Shown here: in pieces, positions 24,851 to 37,509 of the stretch
Numbering within the stretch: the stretch's first letter is position 1
Layout of the letters: every line of letters begins with the position of its first letter
Source of the DNA: Epichloe hybrida
Lineage: Eukaryota > Ascomycota > Sordariomycetes > Hypocreales > Clavicipitaceae
Assembly (NCBI GenBank): GCA_019022495.1
Contig: JAFEKR010000010.1
Location: 1,364,001 to 1,428,000 of the forward strand
Length of the DNA: 64,000 nt
Direction of reading: 5' to 3'
Translations under genes and position numbers: made by a program
The notes under the pieces: model-generated
The model's input: the letters and a program-made list of their open reading frames with translations, nothing else
Database searches by the model: none
Told to the model about the DNA's origin: nothing

Positions 24851-27564
24851 CTAATTACGTTTAATAATCTAAAGGAAGCGGATTATTAGGAGATTAAACA
24901 AATCTATAGTTATTAGGTTAAGATTTTTAAATAGACTAAAATAGCAAGAGTGAAATTCCTTATTAGATAAAAGGGATATATAGCTAAAGACAATCAATAG
25001 ATAGCTAAAAGTAAAATACAAATCAATATAGCTAAGATAGTAAAAGACTACCTTAAGAAAACCTAATTAATTAGTAAAGGGAATACACAAAGAAAGGCCT
25101 TAATCCGCCTATAAAATAATAATAACAAAAGAAAAAAGTTAATAGCAAATAGCTAGATTTAATAGGATAGATTAAAGTAGCTAGATTCTCTCACATATAT
25201 TACTCTTTCACGCTAACTAAAGAAAGCTCACTACACCCTTACTTTATATTATCCCTTAACACTACCACCACCTACACATAGTTAAATCTAATAGAAGCGT
25301 AGTTAAATTTACCTTAGTCCTATTTTTACTTAATAGCCTCTAAGCCTAAAGATAATAATATAGGTTACGAAGTTTTCTAAAAGCTATAAGAAATAGAATT
25401 AATTTTACTATAGGAAATATAGAATTATAATAACTATAAGAAACATTAGATTAAACACAAAAATATTACACTAGAAGTTAAATATAAGCTTTACAGACGT
25501 TATGCAAATCCATACTATAACCTAGAAGCTATACTAGATTTTATTTGTTTTAACAACAAGGTTAATATACGTAATTAAACACTTTACAAGCAAATACAAG
25601 CAGGACACCTTTACATTTAGATCCTAGCTTTAATACAATAGAATTAACTATTAGGTTAGCTTATAGTTACTAATTTAGCATAGCAGCAATCCACTACTAA
25701 TAAAGAAAGAGCCAAATACATTAGGTAAATAAACAAGCTTTTAGTAGAACTAGGAACTATAACCTATTATAAAGAGAAGAAGTTCTTTAAATATTATTTA
25801 AGTTAGGTAAAACGTTAGAATTAGCTAAAGATATATTTACGTCCTATATAACAAATTATATAGTTATAATAGTAGTAGTATTTAAACAAACTAAGAATAA
25901 GATAGGATAAATTAGACATACTATTATAATTAACAGAGGGATATAACAAAAACGTTAATATAGTAAAGGCTATCTAAGATATAGTTAACACTAAGGAGTA
26001 AGGCAATAATAATAATAATAACTTTGTGAGTATAGAGTTAAATTTAGATATAGAGTAGTAAAAACGTAGACAAGTAATGGAAGATTTAATTACGAATAAT
26101 CACGTAAGAGTTATAAGATAAGAGTAACTAAAGAAGACAAAAGTAACTTAGAAGGATAAGGATTTTACTAATAAATTAAATAAAAACAATAGTAATAAGG
26201 TTAGATTTAACCTTACTAAGGATAGTCCTAAACTAAAGTCTAAACCTAAAAGTAATAAGGAATCCAAAGCTAGGGGCGCTAAGGTTAAATATAAAGATAT
26301 AGAAAGTAAGATAAATAATAATATTAGCAAAATGCCTGCTAAGTATATTATTAGACTATTATAGGTTTATAAATAAATTGCAGACCTTAATTTTAAGCTA
26401 TTGTTCCTTAGATTTAGGAAGCCTAAATCTAGAACTAACGCTTAAAAGCTAATGCCTAACATTAGTATAGTAGCGTGTAAAAGAGCAATAGAAGAATTTA
26501 ATGTAAAATACAAAGGAAAGAGCATTAAAGGAGTTAGTTTTAGTAAGTTTAGACACACTAAATTAGGTTATAAGAATAGCAATTAGGATATTAAATATAT
26601 AATATAGGCTTACGCATATAAATTCGCCCTTAAAGGCACTATAATAGTGTTTAATAGATTAGAAGTTAACTTAAAGAATATGCATTTTACGTTATAGTAA
26701 AACGTGATTATATAGATCTTCGCTATATTTAAAGAATAAAAGGCTATATTAATTATAAAATAAGCTATAGTAAGATAGGTAAGAAAGCCTACACATTAGA
26801 TTACTATTAATCTAATAGAATATAAAGCAATAAGAAGAGCAAAGGGCTAGGTAAAAATAGTAGTAGTGGCTTTCTATAATAGCATAATAGTTAAATGTAA
26901 ATAGCAGATAGCTATATATAATAGCACGTTATCTCTACTACTATAAGCAGACCTTTTAGCTCTTTATTTCGCTAATAAATATAGCGTGGTAAATGCTATA
27001 ATTATAGGCGCCTTAGCTAGCATTAGATAAGTAAACTTACTTTGTATTAGTATAGAGAAGGAGTTAATATAGAAATCATTAGAATTATAGAAGGATAAGG
27101 AAAGGAGTAAATAATATAAGCAGAGTAAGATTAATAACCTAGTTAATTAAGTTAACTAGGTAAAGAAGGGATTTAAAGACACTAGAAGATAAGCAAATAA
27201 AGCGTATATAATAGTAAAGGATTTAGTAAAAGAGGTTTACTAACTAATAGCTTTAATATAGAAGGAGGTAATAGTAATCTAAGATAAGTTTTTAAAGATA
27301 TTAGATATATTAAAAGACTAGAAAGAGAGAATTACTAAACTTAATATAAGTAAGACACTAATTAAATTTAATAAATAAATTAATACTTTAAAATAAAGTA
27401 TAGTTTAAAAGGATAAGTATAAGGTAAAGATTATAGCTCTAGCTAATATAGTAATAGAGATATTAAGAAAGATATAGGATTAGGTAGTAACTATTAATAA
27501 GCTAATAAAGAAGTAAAAAAGATATAAAGAATATACTTATACTAGGAAGGCAAGAGTAGCTTTA

Positions 27565-27624
27565 GTAACGCTAACTCTAGTAATGCTAACTCTAGTAACG
27601 CTAGCTTAGGTAACACTAAATTTA
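27565..27624 (+). repeat. Four 15-bp tandem units inside element D
   Basis: Units of the form GTAACGCTAACTCTA, the later two changed by transitions. A 15-bp period keeps reading frame, so this would encode a five-residue repeat. Confidence 0.75.
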
Positions 27625-28000
27625 GGTAATAGGCAACCATAAGGTAAGAAAGGCCTGCTATTAATACTAAGTAAGAAGAATTAGTCTTTAATAACACTAG
27701 TTTTAGGTGGATTTAACACCCTATAAGATAAAGAACGCTAAATAACACTAAGATTAGGCAATAAATATCTATAGGAGAAAATAGCGCTATTACTAATGCT
27801 AATAAAGAAGCTTAAGCTACCTAGTAAAATAGCAAAGAACTAAATAGTTTTATAATAGGGAGCGCTAATAACACTAGTCTTATCTAGCCTAAATAAAACG
27901 CTACCTATATTATTAGATAAATTAAAAACAGCAGTAATATAAAGACAAATAGTATCTCTAACTCTGCACTTACTAATAATTAAAGTAATAGAGATAAATA

Positions 28001-28195
28001 AATTCGCTAGTTTACTAAATTAAGAAAATAGAGTTAGACTAAATTAGGACGGAAATAAATAGTATAATAAAATTTAAGATTTTGCTAAAAGCTAGACAAA
28101 TTTACTAGTTTACTAGACTAAGAGAATAAATTTAGACTAAATTAAAACGGAAATGGTTAGTGTAATAAAACTTAAGAATTTACTAAATAATAGGA
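28001..28195 (+). repeat. 98-bp tandem duplication inside element D
   Basis: Unit 1 (28001-28098) and unit 2 (28099-28195) share AATTYRCTAGTTTACTA, AGACTAAATTA and CGGAAAT. Differences are mainly transitions. It lies just before the 3' LTR. Confidence 0.8.
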
Positions 28196-28468
28196 AATTA
28201 GTAATAGAAAATAGGAAGGTAGCAAATGGAAAATTAATTTTAGAAAAGTTAAATGTATTATTTAACATAATAATTCCAGAGGACCTATTAAGGGATATAG
28301 GGCAATAAAAAGTTATTATAATACGTGGCAATAGCCATTCTAAATTTTCTTTTGTGCGATTTTAATAGATAATTTTTCGTTAATTACTTAGCTAGGTAAA
28401 GTATAAATCTAGTTATAGTCTAACTACATCTAACTAGGACAGTTGTCTTTTAAGGCATGCCTAGCACT

Positions 28469-28665
28469 TATTACGTGGCAAAGCTAAATATAAGCGTATA
28501 TAAGACTAGATTCGGACTCTAGATAGAAAGAATTAACCTTCTTTAGACATCTTACCTTACACCTAACAGTAGCTCTTATAGCGAACTTAGTATAACTTTA
28601 CGATAGCAGATCCGTCAGCCCCTCTGACGGATTCGCCTTACATCGTGCCAAACCTGCACGTAACA
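28469..28665 (+). repeat. Element D 3' LTR with conserved stem-loop
   Basis: 197 bp, ending CACGTAACA. Around 28610-28632 there is a perfect 9-bp stem (ATCCGTCAG / CTGACGGAT) with loop CCCCT. The same hairpin is present but RIP-altered in the 5' LTR near 18388-18411. Confidence 0.9.
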
Positions 28666-29760
28666 ATAAACGTAAAGTTACCTTTATTTTCTAGATATAG
28701 AAAAGTTTATAATAGTTTTACTATAAAAGGGTTAGTAAATAAGTAGTAAAAAGAAATAGAATACTTACTACCCCTAAAATAAGCGCTAGCTATATTATAA
28801 TAGAAAGTTATTACTAAGATATAATATACTAATTATATAAGATTAATACCTCCTACCCTAAAATATAAGTAAAGCACTAGTGTATAAGTAAGGAAAAGAT
28901 AAACCTAGTAAACCTTTATAGCCCCTATAAGGCTAAATATAATATAGTATACTATATTAGCGTAATTAAAACCTAATATTAAGGCTAAGTAAGACCTAGT
29001 AATACTAAAGTAAGTTACCTTAGAGAACATAGAGTCCTTAGGGTCCTCCTTAATAGTACTACTAAGGGCATTTATAAGGGTTTATACCTAGTCTAAAAGG
29101 ACTAAAAGGTCTAGAAAGTTACCTTTTATAGTAGCTATTACCTATATAAAGATATTAGGAATAAGGGACTAAAAGACTAGTAAATAGCGGTATACTTATA
29201 GTATTATAGGCAGAGTATTGCATTACAATGTGTATTGTATTGTATTGTTTGTATTGTATTGTATTAAATACAATATAATATAAAATATAATACAAATAAA
29301 ATACAATATAAATTATTTTGTAGTAAATACAATAAATACAAATTAATTTGTAGTAACTACACTAACTACAAACAATACAAATGTATTGTTAGGTAAAAAA
29401 AAAGTATAACTTTTTATTAACTAAGGTTATTATTAGGATTAATAGAAAATTAGTTAATAGAACCCTTATATTATTAGCTATTTTATCTAATTAGTTATAT
29501 AATCTATAATATTATACTATTTTGTTAATTTTACTATAACTAGGGTTATATATAATATTATAACTTTTTAATAATACTACTATACTTAATACTTTATTTT
29601 ACTAATATAGCTTAAAGAAAAACCTTCTTATTATATTATTTACTATTTTTATTAATTGTTTTCTATTTCTATAAATTATTATTATTACTTATTTAAAAAA
29701 AAAACTGTAAACTAAAGTAATTACATAAAATAAACTACTAATTAGCTTACTACAAGTACC

Positions 29761-30460
29761 TTATTATAGGTTATTATAGCTTAGAATAGCTTAGAATAGC
29801 TTATATTAGCTTATGTTAGCTTATATTAGCTTATACTAGGTTATAATAGTATATTATAGCTTACAATAGCTTATAATAGCTTAAGATAGCTTATACTAGC
29901 TTATACTAGCTTATACTAGCTAATAATAGCTTATAATAGCTTAAGATAGCTTATACTAGCTTAAGTTAGCTTATACTAGCTTAGGATAGCTTAAGATAGC
30001 TTAAGATAGCTTATACTAGCTTATACTAGCTTATACTAGCTTAAGATAGCTTAAGATAGCTTATACTAGCTTAAGATAGCTTATACTAGCTTATACTAGC
30101 TTATACTAGCTTATACTAGCTTAAGATAGCTTATACTAACTTATACTAGCTTATACTAGCTTAAGATAGCTTAAGATAGCTTAAGATAGCTTTTAATAGC
30201 TTAAGATAGCTTATACTAGCTTAAGTTAGCTTATACTAGCTTAGGATAGTTTAACATAGCTTATACTAGCTTATACTAGCTTATATTAGCTTATACTAGC
30301 TTATACTAGCATATATTAGGTTATAATAGTATATTATAGCTTACAATAGCTTATAATAGCTTATACTAGCTTAGAATAGCTTAGAATAGCTTAGGTTAGC
30401 TTAGAATAGCTTAGAATAGCTTATAGTAGCTTAGAATAGCTTAAAATAGCTTAAAATACT
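29761..30460. repeat. Decamer minisatellite, 70 units in perfect register
   Basis: Consensus TTATACTAGC / TTAAGATAGC / TTATAATAGC. Every unit is exactly 10 bases for 700 bases without one insertion or deletion. Variation is confined mostly to unit positions 4-6. The AGC end of the unit is nearly invariant. Confidence 0.95.
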
Positions 30461-30701
30461 AATATTACTTAGAATATTATTAGTGTTAAAGTTTAATAAA
30501 ATATATATAACTAATAAATAAGTAAAATATAAATACTAGTAATTATAAGTAAATTACTATAGTAAAAGCTATAGTTTTTAATAACTTAGTATTTTAAGGT
30601 TTTTAAAAATATTAATATTATAAAAATGTTTTCTTTTTTATGTTTTTTAAAATAATAATAAAAGTAAGATAATAGTAATAATAGTAATAATAGTAATCAA
30701 G

Positions 30702-30754
30702 GTTATTAAAGTTATTAAAGTTATTAAAGTTATTAAAGTTATTAAAGTTATTAA
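30702..30754. repeat. 9-bp tandem (GTTATTAAA), about six units
   Basis: Perfect direct repeats following a stretch of AATAGTAAT triplet-like units in hAT element 1. Confidence 0.9.
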
Positions 30755-31249
30755 ATCTCTTATAATAAGTATATATATATTCTTTACGCTAGATAGCTAA
30801 TTAAGTAGCTAGTCCTAGTAAGCTTAGTCCCTATACTATTATCTTATACCTTATAATAAGTATAGTATATTATATAAAAGTTAGTCTTACTATTATTTTT
30901 AAAAATAAGTTAAACTTATTTCTATAGCTTATTTAAGCTATATAGGGTAACTAAAATATACTATTAAGAATCTATTAAAATATTATAAATATTATAAATA
31001 TTTTCTATTATATTCTTTCTTTATATATTATTATAATAAGATATATAAAGTTACTATATATAACTTCTTAAAGCTTTAGAATTATAAAGCTTAAAGTAAT
31101 ATTTAATTAGTTTAAATAGTAAATAAATAGTTTAAGCTTTTTTTAAGTTCTTATTTTATTAATAATAATATTTGAGTACTAAGTATATAGTCTATTAACT
31201 TATAGATATTTATTTAGATTTCTAATTTAATTTAATTATATTAGTTTAG
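30755..31249. other. Interior of hAT element 1 without recognisable gene
   Basis: AT-only sequence. A ~40-bp piece near 30770-30815 (ATATATTCTTTACGCTAG...) matches the minus strand of hAT element 2 near 56170-56215, showing both belong to one family. Confidence 0.5.
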
Positions 31250-31732
31250 GGTATTTTTTAATTAAATTAATTAAATTAATAAAAGAAATATAAAATAATT
31301 CCTAATAATAGTAAATAAAATAATTAGAAGGTTTTTCTTAAAGTTATATTAGTAAAATAAAGTAATAAGTATAATAGTATTATTAAAAAGTTATAATATT
31401 ATATATAACACTAGTTATAGTAAAATGTTTAAAATAATATAATATTATAAATTATATAACTAATTAGATAAAATAGCTAATAATAAAAGGTTTCTATTAA
31501 CTAATTCTCTTTTAATCCTAATAATAACCTTAGCTAATAAAAAGTCCCACTTTTTTTTTTACCTAATAATACATTTGTATTGTTTGTAGTTAGTGTAGTT
31601 ACTACACTAACTACAATACAAAATAATTTGTATTTAATACAATACAATACAATAAATATAAATTTTTTTTAAATACAATATAAATACAAATTTTTCCGAA
31701 AAAATACAATAAATACAATACAAACAATACTC

Positions 31733-32158
31733 TGGTCATAGGTAGCGGTAACGTCTGCTCACGTTAGAAGAGTCAATTAACTTAACAGCAGTAATCATAA
31801 TAATAGCTAAATTAGTCTCTATAGATAGAGATAATTTAGATTAAATAGTCTATTAGATTAGAAGTGACTTCTTAGTTAAGTTAGGGAAATAATCTTATTA
31901 ATTTATCTTATTAAGGTAAACACAATAGTAGCCATAGTAGCGCTAGGTATTTAAGTTAAAAATCTAAAGTTAGGCGTGCATAAAGAACCTTAAAAGAATC
32001 TAGCTATAGGTAATCTCTTTATAGATTAAATAGTCCCTTTGCCTAGATAACTAATATTATTATCTCTTATTATATTATTTATCCCTATAATCCCCTATAT
32101 CCCTTATGCTTATTATTGCAAATACACGTGTTTATAGGCACGTATATTATAGCATATA
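31733..32158 (-). repeat. Element B' 3' LTR (426 bp)
   Basis: Aligns without indels over its ends with the B LTR 37084-37509, and both are 426 bp. The outer (left) end is GC-containing (CATAGGTAGCGGTAACGTC) while the same part of the B 5' LTR is RIP-mutated. Confidence 0.85.
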
Positions 32159-35100
32159 ATACCTCCCTAACTATTTTCCCTTCCTAGCACCTAGGAAAGG
32201 GAAAATAGTAATAAAAAGAGTAATAACTAAAGTATTCTTAAGTATAACTAATAGTAAGGTACTATATTTTAAGGGAAGGTATTATTTAATCTAGTATATA
32301 TAAGTCTAAAGCTTTTATAAGAAAAAAAAAAGGAAAAAAAAGAAAAAAAAAAGAGAAAATAGAAAAGAAACCTCCCTAGCTAAAGACCTAGATTTTTTAT
32401 TTCCTTAGAGAGCTTTAGTATCTTTAGTGTTTATAGGTAAGTAGTAAGTAATATTAGTAAGGGAGTGCGTAGCGTAAGTTACTTTAAATCTCACTAGCTT
32501 ACTCTCTTTCCCTAATCCTTATATTAATTAATTAATCCTATAGTATACCTTTTCTCTTACTAGTAAGCTTTAATAATCTCTAGCTATATTCTATAGGAAA
32601 TTAAGCTAAGTAGCATTACTAAAGCATATATAAATAATATTAGTAGTTTTATAGTTATATACCTAGTTTTTCTTAATAACTCTATAGATTTACTATAACC
32701 TTAGCTAATCCTTAATATTTATCTAAAATAACTTATTAGTTACTACTTACTATTATTAAAGAGTTTAGTCTATAATACTATATGCTTATCCTTACTTACC
32801 TTACTAAAGTGCCTTAAGTTTTATAGCTAAAGACTATAGTATCTCTTTATATCTAGTTAAAGATAATAGTCCTAATAAGAACACTTATAATACCTAGGAA
32901 CTTACCCTTTTACTTAATCTTTACTCCTTAGTTTTCTATTAATACTTACTATTTATATCCTATTATATTTACCTTTCCTATTCTTATAATATCTCTTAAA
33001 TACTAATATTAAAGACTTTAGGATTCTTAGTAAAGGTATATATAATAGGCTACTAATAATCCTAGATATAAAGTCTATTACTTTATATTATCTTAGTATA
33101 CTATTTAATTAGTTAGTTCTTATTACTAACTTTATTCTCCTAGGCTATAATTACTATACTAATAGGTAAACCTTTACTAATTATTTAGGTTATAAAATAA
33201 GGTAGCTAGCGCTTTATTATATTATATATTAGGTATTAGAGGTTAAAGTCCTTTTAGTAAGATAACTCCCTAGGTAACTAGTCTTTAACTCCTAATTTAT
33301 TTATAACTATATCTTATAAAACTCTTATAGTTTTTATAAGAGCTCTAGTATAACTATACCTTAGGTCTAGGATATTATTAGTAATTATCTAGTCTCTTAA
33401 ATAAAGCTTAAAGTAATAACTAATACTTAAATCCTTACTAAATATATATAACTATTTAAATTTAATATTATATTAGTTTAGTGTGTTTTAGTCTTTAGAA
33501 AGTAAATTAAGTGCTTAGTATTTAACTTAGTAATAAATTACTTATAATAGAAACCCTAGATAGGCATATTTATACTCCTAGTTCCCTTTTTATTCTATTA
33601 CTAGAACTATAATTACTTTAAAATTATATAGGTAGTTTAGTAGTTATATAATTTGCCCCTATTCTATAGTAAAATTAGTAAACCTTATTACTTACCTCTT
33701 TTCTATATTATTAAAGTAATAAAGCTACCCTTACTTTTAATTAAATAGAAAGCATATCTAGTAGTTTATAAAGAATATAAATCCTATAATAAGGCGTTAA
33801 TAGCTTATATCTAAGTGAAGGTTAATAGGGTTATACTTTAAACTATACTTAATATTAATAGGCTAGTAGTTAAAATAAAGTCTCCTAGCTTTTAAACTAA
33901 TTAATTACTATAAAGTATTTAAGTTAAAATCTTCTATTAGCTTAATTACTAATATTTATAGTAGCATAGCTACTATTACTTTAAGGCTATATATAATAAT
34001 CTTACCTATAGTAGTTAGTTTAAACTAGTTAAGCTAGTCTTTACTTAGTATCTTATAGGCTTTTCTTAGGAATTTATAGATATCTATTAAATAGTTTTAC
34101 TAGCTTAACTAATCCTACCCTAGTCTAATTAGTATTACCTAGTTAAAGTTATTACTATCTTAATAGACCTTAAACTTAGTTAAAGGTTATAGCTAGCTTT
34201 ATCTTAGATAGAATAGCGGAGGCTACTAACTATAAAGGTTAACTAGGTTAAGCTTTATAGTGCTTCTCTCTTTATCTCTAAAGAAAGAACCCTTAGTTCT
34301 ATAAATTAAAACATAGATATAGAATAGCATAAGATATTTACTATAAGTAAAGTATATAATAGTACTACTATTTATATTAGTATAGGCGCTTTTATTAACT
34401 ATATTTTCTTTATAATTAGCTATTTCTTAATTAGATTAAATAGTATAATTATTAATAGTGTGTTTTTAGAAGGAGAAATAGAGAATAGTAGCTTACTTAG
34501 TAAAGCTAGGTTAGGGTAATAAAAGAGAGAAAAAGAGATATAAATAAATAGTAAAGGGTAAGTGCTTTTAAGGTTTAAGTAATATAATAATATAAAGATT
34601 AGTAAGATTAAATAGTTTCTATAGTCTTAGCCTTACTCTTATAGTCCTTATTAGCTATATAAATAGTTATTAGTAGCTATTTATAAGTACCTCTTAGAGG
34701 TTAGTAAGCTCCTATGATTTATACCTTTATAGTGTTATAAATTAGTTATTAGTAGCTATTACTTACTAGTTATTACTATTTATTATTTAGATAGTGTCTT
34801 TATAAACCTAATACTTAGCTTTTTTTTTCTTTTCTCTTTCTCTCTCTTAAACCCTTATTTCTTATAACTAATTAATTATAGTAAAATCCCTTAATCTAGC
34901 TTATTAAAGTCTCCTTAATATTACTACTATTATAAGGGTAAGCGTTTTAGAGCATAAACTTTTATTAATAAAGACTCTTAATTAGTTTAATTATACTAAA
35001 TTTTACCCTCCTTTTATTAGTAAAGATTATATAGGTTTAGGAGCTATTTAATCCTATAATTAATATTTACTAATAGTTATTATTACTATAGTATAAGTTT

Positions 35101-37083
35101 CTATTTATATTCTAGGTATATAGTAGGATTAATATTAGCTATAGTAATATTCTAATATATATAAAGATTTCTCTTTATATTACTAATAATAATAATAATA
35201 TCCCTAAGGGAGCTTCTCCTTACCTTATTATAACTATAAGAAAGATAAACCTCTTAAAGGAGTTTATAAGAAGTTATACTAAGGCTAATAGTGCTTTAGC
35301 CCTTATTATTAAAAATAGTTATTACTACTAGGTCCTTATTCCTATAGAAGTAGCTTATCCTAATAGGTATTTTCTATATACTCTTTCTTAGTATTCTAAG
35401 TATTATTAGGCCTTACTAGTGTTTATATATAGAAGATTAAATAGTATTTTCTATTCTAATTATTTAAACTTATATATAAGTATATTATATTTTATAATAA
35501 ATATATATACTTTTTATTTTATAGCTATATTTTAATTCCTAGGGTTAGCAAAGGCGCTTATAGTAATTATATCTAGAATAAGTCTTATATAATAAGCTAT
35601 AAGTAATGTTTTACTTTTAAGTATTATCCTTAGTTATTATAAGAAAGAGCTCTAGCTTCTTTCTTAGGTAAGAAATAGTCTATAAAGGTAGTAAAAGCCC
35701 TTTTACTTAATCTAAACTTTATTAACTTTAAAAACTCTCCTTACCTAGTAATTAATATACCTCCCCCTTTTCTAAATAGCTTATAAATATAAGATAAAGA
35801 AAAGAAAATATAGTTAATTATTAGGAAAAGGGTAGTAAATAAAGGAAAATAAATAATTTAGTTACTAGGCTATGCCTTAATTACTTAATCTTTAGTATTT
35901 AAATTAATATTTATATATTTTAGAAATAAAACTTAGGAAAAATAAAGAAAATATTTCTTAATTTATATACTATTAGTATATAAGAGAGTACTTTATATAC
36001 TCCTTATATTATTTATTTATTAGTTAAGGTAGCTATACCTTAATTTTATAGTATAAAGTTCTTAAGGTAAGAGTTTAATTTCTTTTTCCTTAAGGATTAT
36101 TACTTCCTAGTTAGATTTTTCTTACTAGCTTATATACTAATTCTTAACTATTTAATTAGATATATTATACTAAGTTACTAATAGTATAATAGCTAAGACT
36201 TCTTTATTATACTTATTAAGGGTTACTTCCTTTATCTAGTTACCTTAGGGAGTATATAGCTATTTATTTACTATAGATATTTACTAGCCTTCTAAGTCTA
36301 GGATAAACTTCTTAATATAATCTCCTAAGATTATTTTTAAGAGGCAAATCCTATCTAATATTTATAAGTAATAGGCTCTAGAGACTAGCGCGTGTTTATA
36401 GATCTAAAATAGTCTATTTTACCTTATTATAAGTTTCTTTATAGTAAATATATTAATATTTCTTTAGATATTATATATTAGGATAAAATTCCCTAGTTTT
36501 AATTAATCTTTCCTAAGAGAAGTAGCTTAGTTCTTATTAGTTTAGTTTATAAGGCACTGCCTAAACTCTAATACTTTTTTCCTTACTTTCTTAATATCCT
36601 TAGCTTTCCTTTTAAGTATCTAGACCTATACCTTAAATAAGTCTTATCTAGAAGTAATTATATCCTAATTAATTAGTCTCTAGGTTAGGAATTTGACTTT
36701 TAGTGGTAAAATTAGCTCCTATTTATAGATTAAATAAAAGGTAAACTTCCTATATAATTCTTAGATAGTAGTATAGTCTATAAGGAGGGCTTTATTAAGA
36801 TACTTTAACTATTGCTAATTTAATCCTCCTAGCTTTACTAAAGCAAATATAAGAGACTAATATCTAGCTTTAATAGGCAAGTTTACTTTTAGGTTATACC
36901 TAGATATCTAAATCCCTGTAATACTAATATTTACTAGTGCTTCTTTAAGGTTTCCTTGCATTTCTAGGCCTCTATTATAGACTATAAAGTAAAAAAGCCT
37001 AAATCTACTAATTAAGGAGGAAAGGAACTTCCTAATTACTAGTATTATTATATTCCTAACTAGCGTAGCCTTTACCTATCTAA
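32159..37083 (-). pseudogene. Element B' pol (integrase end) and 3' region remnant
   Basis: Minus-strand coding remnant, full of stops. The part 36500-37083 corresponds to the integrase region of element B. Farther left (32200-34900) the homologous part of B is missing in this window, so only B' shows it. A purine tract (minus strand GGAAGGGAAAATAG) sits just inside the LTR near 32172-32186. No conserved motif beyond integrase is readable. Confidence 0.6.
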
Positions 37084-37509
37084 TGTGTGCCGTGATACGC
37101 GCGCCCATAAACGCGCGTATTCGCGATGACAAGCACAAGGGATATAGGGGATCGCAGGGATAAATAATATAATAAGGGATAATAATATTAGTTATCTAGG
37201 CAAAGGGACTATTTAATCTATAAAGAGATTACCTATAGCTAGATTCTTTTAAGGTTCTTTATACACGCCTAACTTTAGATTTTTAACTTAAATACCTAGC
37301 GTTACTATAGCCACTATTATGTTTACCTTAATAATATAAATTAATAAGATTATTTCCTTAACTTAACTAAAAAGTCACTTCTAATCTAATAGACTATTTA
37401 ATCTAAATTATCTCTATTTATAGAGACTAATTTAGCTATTATTATAATTACTACTATTAAGTTAATTAACCCTTCTAATATAAGCAAATATCACCGCTAC
37501 CTATAACTA
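37084..37509 (+). repeat. Element B 5' LTR
   Basis: Begins TGTGTGCCGTGATACGCG, with 28 positions alignable to B' by transitions only, and ends CCTATAACTA (B' has CCTATGACCA). The first ~80 bases are GC-rich and unmutated; the rest is AT-shifted. Confidence 0.85.

Larger units (their letters stand above)
24851..28468 (+). pseudogene. Extra coding-like region of element D, unknown
   Basis: Long stretches of one plus-strand phase read as protein interrupted only by TAG/TAA at RIP-prone codons, for example around 25460-25760 and 26540-27500. The latter is rich in Lys, Ile and Leu. I recognise no RT, integrase or chromodomain motif. It contains a 15-bp tandem repeat (27565-27624, four units) and a 98-bp tandem duplication (28001-28195). 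It could be an additional ORF of the element, a captured gene, or a still older insertion without visible ends. Confidence 0.4.
18247..28665 (+). mobile_element. Large Ty3/Gypsy element D, 10.4 kb, RIP-mutated
   Basis: Both 197-bp LTRs and a perfect ATAAA duplication (18242-18246 and 28666-28670) are present. It inserted into family A copy 1, whose sequence resumes just after it. RT, RNase H and integrase come in Gypsy order on the plus strand. Unusually, about 3.6 kb of further apparently coding sequence lies between integrase and the 3' LTR. Confidence 0.9.
11996..29210 (+). mobile_element. Chromovirus (Ty3/Gypsy) family A copy 1, interrupted and truncated
   Basis: The sequence is collinear with the complete copy at 42703-49383 and, inverted, with 56290-63028. 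It begins inside its 5' LTR (remnant 11996-12075) because the Copia element sits there. It is split by a solo LTR (12620-13436) and by element D (18247-28665). After D it resumes with a segment shared with copy 3 (28671-29210), then stops at a hAT element. Its own 3' LTR is not in the window. It is the most mutated of the three copies. Confidence 0.85.
29211..31734. mobile_element. hAT-type element 1 with very long terminal inverted repeats
   Basis: Begins CAGAGTATTG and ends CAATACTCTG, the same termini as the MITE at 39953-40361, whose 8-bp duplication marks the hAT superfamily. The left ~480 bases (29211-29690) can be followed as the reverse complement of the right ~480 bases (about 31250-31734), including CTACACTAACTACAAAC and TAGCTATTTTATCTAATTAG phrases. 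Flanking octamers ATTATAGG and GTCATAGG differ only by two transitions, but the right one lies inside the B' LTR, so the apparent duplication may be chance. No transposase is recognisable. The core is a decamer minisatellite. Confidence 0.75.
31733..37083 (-). mobile_element. Gypsy element B', 3' part, minus strand
   Basis: Its 3' LTR is 31733-32158. To the right lie the end of the element and the integrase side of pol, read on the minus strand. The segment 34179-37083 is the inverted counterpart of 50615-53518 in element B. B' is cut at 37083 by the insertion of element B; its 5' half would lie outside the window. Confidence 0.85.

Noticed and set aside
26148..26330. Leu-rich minus-strand frames at 26148-26330 and 28137-28331
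   Set aside because: They arise from the TA-rich complement of element D; no promoter, homology or splice evidence.
29761..30460. CRISPR array or telomere repeat
   Set aside because: Direct decamers without spacers in a fungal transposon; the unit is not TTAGGG-like.
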